From Oscillospiraceae bacterium (GTDB lineage: Bacteria; Bacillota; Clostridia; Oscillospirales; Ruminococcaceae), in the NCBI GenBank assembly GCA_016297675.1, contig JAEDGE010000078.1:1-8873 (forward strand): a stretch of 8,873 nt of DNA. The letters are read 5' to 3'. The notes beneath the pieces are model-generated. The model was given only the letters and a program-made list of their open reading frames with translations, did no database searches and was not told where the DNA came from. This document shows positions 1-5,949 of this stretch, in pieces. Numbering within the stretch: position 1 is the stretch's first letter; each line of letters opens with the position of its first letter. The translations under genes were made by a program, and so were the position numbers.

Positions 1-12
1 TTCATTTGCCGG

Positions 13-39
13 TATTGCAAAATCGTAGATTTTGCAATA
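13..39. repeat. Perfect 12-bp inverted repeat (hairpin) at the break in the amidase gene
   Basis: The arms TATTGCAAAATC and GATTTTGCAATA are exact reverse complements separated by the 3-base loop GTA. The hairpin lies 8 bases upstream of the first amidase codon that can be aligned (48), and the in-frame TAG (45-47) lies between them. No T-run follows on either strand, so it is not a normal terminator. A compact hairpin next to a broken gene fits the end of a small mobile element (MITE or IS200/IS605-like subterminal hairpin) or a dispersed palindromic repeat. The element's other end is outside the window, so its class is a guess. Confidence 0.6.
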
Positions 40-47
40 GAGCCTAG

Positions 48-467
48 TATAATCCGAATTATGCGAATTATAACGACATTGGCGGTGACTGTGCAAATTT
101 TGTATCGCAGTGTTTGCATGCTGGCGGACTGGAAATGGCAGATGGATGGTATTCCTATTCCGATCGCTCCGCTTCATGGGCTGCTTGTCCTTCCATGTAC
201 AATTATTTCAAAGGGGCTGGCTATACGATTATTGAAAATCCGTCTGATAGTCAGGTATTGGCAGGCAATCCGGTGTTATACTATAGTTCTGCAAAGGGAA
301 GATGGTCACACGCTGCAATTTGCGTGGGAAATGACAGTTCCGGCACACCGATAGTGGCGGCTCATAATAACGACCATTATGGTGTGGATTGGAAACTGGG
401 GACAGGTTGGTCAAAACGGTGTACAATTTTGATGAATCAAAATACAACTGAAAAAGTATCTATATAA
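48..467 (+). pseudogene. Amidase-6 type cell-wall amidase, C-terminal catalytic part only
   Basis: Reading from 48, the frame gives YNPNY, then GGDCANFVSQCLHAGG, WSHAAICVG and AAHNNDH. These match the order of motifs in the putative amidase domain family (amidase_6, a papain-like fold). The likely catalytic Cys is encoded at 90-92 and the His at 309-311, with an Asn/Asp in the HNND stretch. The frame ends at TAA 465-467 after a short polar tail. Upstream it is closed by TAG at 45-47, and no ATG, GTG or TTG start lies between that stop and the catalytic Cys. The first in-frame TTG (114) would lose the Cys. The usual N-terminal part of the domain (an Ala/Tyr-rich helix before the NPNY-like segment) and any signal peptide are missing. 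I read it as the 3' remnant of a gene broken by whatever brought in the hairpin at 13-39. A frameshift or a sequencing error at 40-47 would look similar. The family call is fairly firm; the pseudogene call is less so because the upstream gene is outside the window. Confidence 0.6.
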
Positions 468-813
468 TTATCAATAAATATTTTTAATTATATATTTAAT
501 ATATAAGTTTTGTTTTTATAAACAGAATAGCGTTTTCGTCGGTGCTGTTTGCAGTTGGCAGCAATAGGATGTACTTTCATCCAACTCACTCACATCTCAC
601 ATTTAATTAAATTGTATTTCAAATAAATCTGATTATGTTGCTGCTTATTATTCTGCATGATGCTCCTCAAGCGGACGATTCTCTCTGCTTCCTAAATCCA
701 TCAAAATCACACATTCGCTGCCACTCTGCCACCAAAATGACAGGATGGCAGCGAAAAAAATAAAAAATCTTGTCGCCAAAACCGAAAAAAAGCCGATTCC
801 TGCAAAAACCGTC
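468..813. other. AT-rich intergenic region between the amidase remnant and the guaB promoter
   Basis: I see no convincing gene here. Positions 470-510 are almost pure A/T with a weak palindrome and could mark the end of the amidase transcript, but no GC-rich terminator is present. At 714-755 there is an inverted repeat (listed separately). A CCGAAAAAAA stretch at 782-791 lies about 32 bases before the guaB -35 and resembles one at a similar distance before the small RNA promoter at 7303. A hydrophobic frame on the - strand (648-854) has only a TTG start, has no ribosome binding site and runs across the guaB promoter, so it is not called. Confidence 0.5.
714..755. repeat. 10-bp inverted repeat upstream of the guaB promoter
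   Basis: TTCGCTGCCA (714-723) and TGGCAGCGAA (746-755) are perfect reverse complements separated by 22 bases. There is no T-run after the hairpin on either strand; on the + strand it is followed by A's. It is therefore not a standard terminator. It could be a protein-binding palindrome or part of a decayed element. Confidence 0.45.
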
Positions 814-842
814 TTGACAAACACCGAAAAGTAGAGTAAAAT
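814..842 (+). promoter_or_regulatory. Strong sigma-A promoter of guaB
   Basis: TTGACA (814-819) is a perfect -35 box. TAAAAT (837-842) is a near-consensus -10 box, with a 17-base spacer. Transcription should start near 849 in an A-rich stretch. The spacer contains CCGAAAAGTA at spacer positions 5-14, the same 10-mer at the same place as in the promoter at 7303-7331. Confidence 0.85.
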
Positions 843-848
843 AGAAAT

Positions 849-1001
849 AATCAAATCAAATACATTATGATGACCGGCAGCGTGCTTGTCCGGTAAGAAA
901 AAGCTGTTTGAGCGTATTCAGTCCGATTGAATGCCTTTGACAGTTTTTGTGTATCTGGACAAAATCCAAGTATCGGTTTACAAAAAATGGAGGGAACGAA
1001 A
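849..1001 (+). promoter_or_regulatory. Leader of guaB mRNA, about 150 nt, with possible small hairpins
   Basis: The distance from the predicted start of transcription to the guaB start codon is about 150 nt. ACCGG (873-877) can pair with CCGGT (890-894) to form a small stem-loop. A weak A/T-rich stem can form between the TTTTTGTGTA stretch (about 946-956) and the TACAAAAAA stretch (about 979-987), just ahead of the ribosome binding site. I do not find the conserved core of the purine riboswitch, nor a terminator that would support attenuation. A role in regulation is possible but not shown. Confidence 0.3.
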
Positions 1002-2468
1002 ATGGGAATGTGCGAAAAATTCGGAAAGCAGGGACTGACATTTGATGACGTACTGTTGATTCCGGGAGAATCCGATGTTACCCCGAATATGATTGACCTG
1101 CGTACGACACTGGCTGGTCATGTTCAGCTGAACACCCCAATTATGACAGCGGCAATGGATACTGTGACAGAGGCAGCCATGGCAATTGCCATCGCAAGAG
1201 AGGGCGGTATCGGTATCATTCATAAGAATATGACCATTGAACAGCAGGCAGATGAGGTAGACAAGGTAAAGCGGTCGGAAAACGGTGTCATTGTCAACCC
1301 GTTCTCTCTGACAGAAGATCGTCTGGTTGCCGATGCCGATGAGCTGATGGGCAAATATAAGATTTCCGGCGTTCCGATTGTAGACCGCACTGGCAAGCTG
1401 GTCGGCATTATCACCAATCGGGATATGCGGTTCTTAACGGACTACAGTGCTCCGATTTCCGAGGTGATGACGAAGGAAAACCTGATTACCGCTCCGGTTG
1501 GCACGACAATGGAAGAAGCACAGAATATCCTGCGGAAGCACAAGATTGAAAAGCTGCCACTGGTGGACGAAAACGGCTACCTCAAAGGCTTGATTACCAT
1601 TAAGGACATCGAAAAGGCTGTCCAGTTCCCGAACTCTGCAAGAGACGAAAAGGGTCGGTTGCTCTGCGGTGCTGCTATCGGTATCACTGCCAATGTACTG
1701 GAGCGTGCCCATGCTCTCGTGGATGCACAGGCTGACGTGCTGGTACTGGATTCTGCACATGGACACAGCAGGAATATTATGGAATGCCTGAAAAAAATCA
1801 AGGCAGCATTCCCGAATACGCCAGTCATTGCTGGTAATATTGCCACAGCAGAAGCCGCAGAAGCCCTCATTCAGGCAGGGGCGGATGCCGTAAAGGTTGG
1901 TATCGGACCGGGTTCTATCTGTACCACCCGTGTGGTTGCTGGTATCGGTGTACCGCAGATTACCGCTGTCTATGATGTTGCCAGTGTTGCAAAGAAGTAT
2001 GGTATTCCGGTTATTGCAGACGGTGGTATCAAGTATTCCGGTGATATTGTCAAGGCTCTGGCAGCCGGTGCAAATGTAGTAATGCTGGGTTCCCTGCTGG
2101 CAGGCTGTGAGGAATCTCCGGGAGAGACTGAAATTTATCAGGGCAGACGCTTTAAGGTATATCGTGGCATGGGCAGTCTGGCAGCCATGGCAAACGGTTC
2201 AAAGGATCGGTATTTCCAGGAGGGAGCAAAGAAGCTCGTTCCAGAGGGTGTAGAAGGGCGTGTTCCGTACAAGGGGAGCGTGGCAGATACCATATTCCAG
2301 CTGGTTGGCGGCATTCGTTCCGGTATGGGCTATTGCGGCTGCAAGACCATTCCGTTGCTGCATGAAAAGGCAAAGTTTATCCAGATTACTTCTGCTGGTC
2401 TGATTGAAAGCCATCCGCATGACATTCAGATCACCAAGGAAGCCCCGAACTATTCTGCACATATATAA
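1002..2468 (+). CDS. guaB: IMP dehydrogenase (inosine-5'-monophosphate dehydrogenase)
   Basis: This enzyme oxidises IMP to XMP with NAD+, the committed step of guanine nucleotide synthesis, in the cytoplasm. I choose ATG 1002, preceded by GGAGGG (989-994) at 7 bases; an upstream in-frame ATG at 987 overlaps that site and is unlikely. The product is 488 residues, the normal length for bacterial GuaB. In order it shows the N-terminal segment GLTFDDVLLIPG (about 11-22), the first part of the barrel, two CBS domains (about 100-210, including ISGVPIVD and KIEKLPLVDENG), and LVLDSAHGHS (about 247-256). The active-site loop GPGSICTTR has catalytic Cys307. It is followed by the phosphate-binding ADGGIKYSGD and MLGSLLAG segments and the mobile flap EGVEGRVPYKG (about 415-425). 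All key motifs are present. It stands alone with its own promoter and a terminator at 2496-2529. There is no purine riboswitch. The identification is firm. Confidence 0.98.
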   Translation: MGMCEKFGKQGLTFDDVLLIPGESDVTPNMIDLRTTLAGHVQLNTPIMTAAMDTVTEAAMAIAIAREGGIGIIHKNMTIEQQADEVDKVKRSENGVIVNPFSLTEDRLVADADELMGKYKISGVPIVDRTGKLVGIITNRDMRFLTDYSAPISEVMTKENLITAPVGTTMEEAQNILRKHKIEKLPLVDENGYLKGLITIKDIEKAVQFPNSARDEKGRLLCGAAIGITANVLERAHALVDAQADVLVLDSAHGHSRNIMECLKKIKAAFPNTPVIAGNIATAEAAEALIQAGADAVKVGIGPGSICTTRVVAGIGVPQITAVYDVASVAKKYGIPVIADGGIKYSGDIVKALAAGANVVMLGSLLAGCEESPGETEIYQGRRFKVYRGMGSLAAMANGSKDRYFQEGAKKLVPEGVEGRVPYKGSVADTIFQLVGGIRSGMGYCGCKTIPLLHEKAKFIQITSAGLIESHPHDIQITKEAPNYSAHI

Positions 2469-2495
2469 AGTATCAAAATAGAAGTTACCTGTATT

Positions 2496-2529
2496 CGGAC
2501 AGTATCGACACATCGGTACTGTCCGTTTT
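2496..2529 (+). terminator. Intrinsic terminator of guaB (copy 1 of a repeated hairpin)
   Basis: CGGACAGTA pairs with TACTGTCCG. Inside, a T-G wobble and CGA/TCG extend the stem to 13 pairs around a CACA tetraloop. TTTT (2526-2529) follows. The 30-base hairpin plus the four T's is identical, loop included, to the terminator at 3888-3923. Confidence 0.9.
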
Positions 2530-2617
2530 GTGTTTTAAGAAGAAAAGGATTTTCGTTTTTTGTGATATGTTACAAAGGAAAACCAGAAAATTTGTCTAAT
2601 TTTAACTTGAAAAAGAC

Positions 2618-2646
2618 TTGACAAAGCTGGAAAAAACAGTTATAAT
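2618..2646 (+). promoter_or_regulatory. Consensus sigma-A promoter of the dockerin gene
   Basis: TTGACA (2618-2623) and TATAAT (2641-2646), 17 bases apart, match both consensus boxes exactly. Transcription should start near 2653, leaving an A/T-rich leader of about 125 nt with no clear structure. The spacer carries an A-run (GGAAAAAA) at the same place as the CCGAAAAG of the guaB promoter, but not the full shared 10-mer. Strong expression is expected unless a repressor acts. Confidence 0.85.
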
Positions 2647-2777
2647 AAAACTATAAAAAGAAGTACATTCAAAAATTACATTTTCTCCCGACAGAAATAC
2701 TGACAGTAAATTGTGACAAGTAAATACTACTCAATTTTTATTAAGACTATGTTTTAGCATATAAGGAGGAATTATTT

Positions 2778-3860
2778 ATGAAAAAAGTAATTTGTGTTTT
2801 GGCAGCAGGCGTAATGGCGTTGTCTTCTTTGCCGGTATTGGGTGCCAGTGCAGAAGAAACATATGCCCTTGGTGATGTGGACATGGATGGCATTGTAACC
2901 GGACATGATACGGCAATGGTTTCCCGTTATGTGCTGGATGATACCTACACACTGACAGAAGAACAGCTACAGTTGGCTGATGTGAACGGCGATGGTGAAG
3001 TGAATCAGGCAGATGCAGATATGCTCTATAATGAGATGCAAATGTGTGTGTTAGGTTCTGTCACAATGGGTCAAGCTTTGTCTATGGAAGATGCTTTGAT
3101 TGTTTTGACACATTACACCAAACAATGTGCAGGTTTGGAGGATGAATGGTCACAGATACAGGAAAACTTAGCAGATGTCGATTTGAATGGCGTGGTTAAC
3201 ACGGAAGATCTTTGTTATATTTTAACATTCTATGGTTACCAATCTGCTGGATATCCAGTGTTTTCCAATGAAGGACAATACTATTTTGGATATGTTTCCA
3301 GTACAGAAGAAACCTATGCACTTGGTGATGTGGACATGGACGGCATTGTAACCGGACATGATACGGCAATGGTATCTCGCTATGTGCTGGATGATACCTA
3401 CACATTGACAGAGAAACAATTGAAATTGGCTGATGTTAATGAAGACAGCGAAGTGAACCAAGCAGATGCAGATCTGCTTTACAATGAAATGCAGGAGTAT
3501 GCTCTGGGCTGTACTACGATGAAATTAGAAAGATCATTCTTGTCTATAGAGGATGCGGGGGATATTTCAACATATTGTCAAAAGCAGCGTGATAATCTGG
3601 AGTATAACTGGACACAGGTGCAAAAGAATCTGGCAGATGTAAACTTGGATGGTGTAGTGGATTTAGTAGATGCTTGCGGAGTTTTAAAATTAGTTGGTCG
3701 TCAATCAGCTGCTATGCCAATGTTTGAAAATGAAGGACAATACTATATTGCAAATATGAATGTTGTTTATTTGGATGATATGACAGATATTTGGTTAAAT
3801 GGTGGAGAACACGATACGGCATATATTGATGCAGAAGGACGCTTCTTCTATAACGGTTAA
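2778..3860 (+). CDS. Secreted protein made of tandem type I dockerin modules
   Basis: Type I dockerins bind calcium and dock enzymes onto cohesin modules of cellulosome-like complexes outside the cell. The start ATG follows AAGGAGG (2763-2769) at 8 bases. Residues 1-25 form a signal peptide (MKK, hydrophobic core, cleavage probably after ASA). GDVDMDGIVTGHD (32-44) and ADVNGDGEVNQAD (67-79) are the two calcium loops of one full dockerin. A second pair follows with a degenerate first half (about 97-118) and the loop ADVDLNGVVNTED (132-144). The whole 151-residue unit is repeated from residue 177, with loops at about 183, 218 and 286. In the repeat the second loop reads DVNEDSEVNQAD: the usual Gly is Ser, but the calcium ligands remain. 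The C-terminal 33 residues are unique. There is no enzyme domain, no cohesin, no Ser/Thr/Pro linker and no cell-wall anchor. It could bridge cohesins, block them, or have a non-cellulosomal role. The dockerin assignment is firm; the function is unknown. Confidence 0.9.
   Translation: MKKVICVLAAGVMALSSLPVLGASAEETYALGDVDMDGIVTGHDTAMVSRYVLDDTYTLTEEQLQLADVNGDGEVNQADADMLYNEMQMCVLGSVTMGQALSMEDALIVLTHYTKQCAGLEDEWSQIQENLADVDLNGVVNTEDLCYILTFYGYQSAGYPVFSNEGQYYFGYVSSTEETYALGDVDMDGIVTGHDTAMVSRYVLDDTYTLTEKQLKLADVNEDSEVNQADADLLYNEMQEYALGCTTMKLERSFLSIEDAGDISTYCQKQRDNLEYNWTQVQKNLADVNLDGVVDLVDACGVLKLVGRQSAAMPMFENEGQYYIANMNVVYLDDMTDIWLNGGEHDTAYIDAEGRFFYNG
2853..3758 (+). repeat. Tandem duplication inside the dockerin gene (453-bp unit)
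   Basis: The unit beginning GAAGAAAC at 2853 recurs at 3306, an exact offset of 453 bp (151 codons). The first 100-plus bases of the two copies are nearly identical, with mostly synonymous changes. The later part of each unit has diverged strongly in protein sequence. The uneven divergence suggests either a fairly recent duplication with relaxed selection on the second half, or gene conversion keeping the first half alike. Confidence 0.85.
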
Positions 3861-3887
3861 TGCCTATTTTAAATGCATAAAGAAAGA

Positions 3888-3923
3888 CGGACAGTATCGA
3901 CACATCGGTACTGTCCGTTTTTT
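3888..3923. terminator. Terminator between the convergent dockerin and peptidoglycan-binding genes (copy 2)
   Basis: This is the same 30-base, 13-pair hairpin with CACA loop as at 2496, followed on the + strand by TTTTTT (3918-3923). Flanking A's on the left (AAAGA) can extend the stem by pairing with the T-run. On the - strand the hairpin is followed by a T-rich stretch (TCTTTCTTTAT), and the facing gene ends at 3929. It therefore probably ends transcription from both sides. Confidence 0.88.
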
Positions 3924-3928
3924 GCCGT

Positions 3929-4438
3929 TTAGTTCGTTTCGCTTTCAATCGCAGCTGCCAGCAAATTCCATGTAGCACGGTCAACCATACCAGTGGGCTT
4001 GTGTCCGGTGAGGTTTTGAAACACCTGTACCGCTCGTTGTGTTGCCGCATCATAGATGCCAGTCAGCTGCAATTCTCCGGTATTTGGATATCGCAGTCGC
4101 AGGGTTTTCAATATGCTCTGTAACACCAATACCGGGAAACCGGTTTCTCCGCCTCCTAATATCTCCCGATTGGTTCCGAATACAGATAGTTTTGCTGGCG
4201 GCTGTCCGATTTGTTTGCGGTATTGTGCAACAATGGCATCCCAGGTAGCACGGTTTGTCTCTCCATTTGGACGCAGACCATTTTTTTGCTGGAAGGCTCG
4301 TACTGCCAGAGCGGTTTCCCGTCCATAAATGCCGTCCGGTACGACTTGCGGCATGGTCTCATCATAAAAAGAAAGACTATAGAGATACCGCTGTAACTCT
4401 CGTATGTGGTTGCGGCGGTCTTCGTTTGTATATGCCAT
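3929..4438 (-). CDS. Small protein with two peptidoglycan-binding (PGBD) domains
   Basis: The product has 169 residues. The ATG at 4438 is preceded by AAGGGGG at about 8 bases. Domain 1 (about 10-73) contains the typical DGIYGRETALAVRAFQQKNGL and ends NRATWDAI. Domain 2 (about 95-165) contains LTGIYDAATQRAVQVFQNL and DRATWNLL. These are PG_binding_1 modules, three-helix units that attach proteins to peptidoglycan. No catalytic domain, signal peptide or membrane segment is visible. The gene starts 18 bases after the stop of the SpoIID-like gene and is the last gene of that operon. It may be an accessory wall- or cortex-binding factor for its neighbour. The domain call is firm; the role is inferred from context. 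Confidence 0.88.
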   Translation of the reverse strand: MAYTNEDRRNHIRELQRYLYSLSFYDETMPQVVPDGIYGRETALAVRAFQQKNGLRPNGETNRATWDAIVAQYRKQIGQPPAKLSVFGTNREILGGGETGFPVLVLQSILKTLRLRYPNTGELQLTGIYDAATQRAVQVFQNLTGHKPTGMVDRATWNLLAAAIESETN

Positions 4439-4456
4439 GTATGGTTCCCCCTTTAT

Positions 4457-5857
4457 TTAAGAAATCGTATAACCTGGATTCTGGTAGGGTTGTTTTTCAT
4501 AGCCGTATTTCAAGTCGGTGTAAACCCGTGTAATGTCGTTCCATGTTACAACATTGGCTTCTCCTGTTTCCGGCAGACCAAACAGCCGCTGAAAGGCAGC
4601 CACAGACGCTCGTGTCATGGGGCCAAAATAGCCGGTTGCTCGCACAGATCCCACCTCTGGATACGTTTGCCCAATATAGTTTAAGTAGGTCTGCAAAATT
4701 TTTACATAGGGACTCGTCACCCCTTCTTGCAGCAATACGCCCGGAAACGGCACAATTTCCTCTTCCGAACCAGTCGGTTCCGGTAGAGATTCAATAATGC
4801 CCATATAGGCACGGTATAAATCATACCACGTTGCACGGTCTACAATTCCGGTTTGCGGCAGACCGTAGGTTCTTTGAAAAGATTTGACAGAGTCTTCTGT
4901 CTGGCTGCCGAAGTATCCCGTGACTGCGACTGGCAGTACAGTGGAATAATACGCACCAACCATGGCAAGATAATATTGCATACTGCGAACTGCCTGCCCT
5001 TGCATACCAATGTGTAAATCTTCCGTATACTGAGCTGGGAATTCCTCCTGTGCGATGCCTTCGGAATCCAACTCTGCCAGCCGCTTGACGCTGGTATAGA
5101 TATAGGCAATTCGATACCATGTTGCTTCATCCACAATGCCAGTCGGTGCAAGGTTGAAAATTTCCTGAAACTTGAGTACGGCAGATTGCGTGGCATAATC
5201 ATAAACGCTGTTGATGTTGGCGATTTTCGGGATTGCCGGATAATTGCGGGAGATGCGGTTTAATTGAATTTGCAGAGTGCGGACATCTTCTCCTGCATAA
5301 CCCAGTTCAATGGCAAATCCGGGATAAGACGGGGTGGTTGCTCGAACTGGTGCGTTTCGTACCAGTTCAATGTCATCTCCATAATAATATCTCAATATAC
5401 CGTATGCATCATATCCTTGATTTGCCAAGTCTACTGTGCCCCACTGGGAAAGACCGTCGCAAGTGACAGTTGTACCGTTGCAAAAGGCAGCGAAAAGTGG
5501 TTCTGTAGTACCCTGTCGGCGAATGTAACTGTTAATTTGTTCATCTACGAGTTGGCTGATATTTTCAAAAACTTCACGACCATTGATAAACTTCTGGTCA
5601 TACTGGGTAGAATCTGTAATATCAAAGTCATATCCTCTGGAGCGGTACCACTCTGTATAAATGCGGTTCAGGGCAAATGTCATGATGACATAGATATTGG
5701 CACGCAGAGAGGATTCCGGCCAGGTCGGATAAATTTCGCTGGAAGCAACATTTTTTACATAATCCGGAAATGGTATCGTGACCACATTGCCATCGTTGCT
5801 GGGTTTTCCCAGATGCACGGTGATCATTTCCGGAATAAAAGGTTCTCCTCTTGGCAT
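4457..5857 (-). CDS. SpoIID-like protein with three peptidoglycan-binding domains
   Basis: I choose ATG 5857 (MPRGEPFIP), with GGAG at 9 bases, over the GTG at 5863, which would lie only 3 bases from that site. The product is 466 residues. Residues about 10-165 form a conserved clostridial domain: ITVHLG, NVASSEIYPTWPESSLRANIY, ALNRIYTEWYRSRGYDFDI and VTCDGLSQWGTVDLANQGYDAYGILRYYYGDDIE. The run from repeated access to the chain through to the SQWG motif resembles SpoIID, the peptidoglycan lytic transglycosylase of engulfment, and amidase enhancers. Whether it is catalytic is uncertain. Three PG_binding_1 domains follow at about 186-252, 283-349 and 377-445, each with the G(Y/V)xxxT..V..FQ..(F/Y)GL and ATW/VTW pattern. 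There is no signal peptide or membrane segment, which is odd for a protein that should meet peptidoglycan. The gap of 92 bases to the upstream gene holds a small hairpin (CACAGCC with GGCTTGTG) but no T-run, so co-transcription is likely. Confidence 0.82.
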   Translation of the reverse strand: MPRGEPFIPEMITVHLGKPSNDGNVVTIPFPDYVKNVASSEIYPTWPESSLRANIYVIMTFALNRIYTEWYRSRGYDFDITDSTQYDQKFINGREVFENISQLVDEQINSYIRRQGTTEPLFAAFCNGTTVTCDGLSQWGTVDLANQGYDAYGILRYYYGDDIELVRNAPVRATTPSYPGFAIELGYAGEDVRTLQIQLNRISRNYPAIPKIANINSVYDYATQSAVLKFQEIFNLAPTGIVDEATWYRIAYIYTSVKRLAELDSEGIAQEEFPAQYTEDLHIGMQGQAVRSMQYYLAMVGAYYSTVLPVAVTGYFGSQTEDSVKSFQRTYGLPQTGIVDRATWYDLYRAYMGIIESLPEPTGSEEEIVPFPGVLLQEGVTSPYVKILQTYLNYIGQTYPEVGSVRATGYFGPMTRASVAAFQRLFGLPETGEANVVTWNDITRVYTDLKYGYEKQPYQNPGYTIS

Positions 5858-5949
5858 AAGCACGTTCTCCTATTCACAAGCCGTGGAAGGCTGTGTCTTT
5901 TACTGACGGTTCCGGATGGGATTGTAAAACTTGTTCTGTCTGCGATGGT

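Noticed and set aside
648..854. Hydrophobic 68-codon frame on the - strand upstream of guaB
   Set aside because: It has only a TTG start, no ribosome binding site, and it overlaps the guaB promoter and an inverted repeat. Its hydrophobic look follows from A-rich DNA read as T-rich codons.
849..1001. Purine (guanine) riboswitch before guaB
   Set aside because: The conserved core of the purine riboswitch and its three-way junction pattern are not visible, and there is no terminator or anti-terminator pair.
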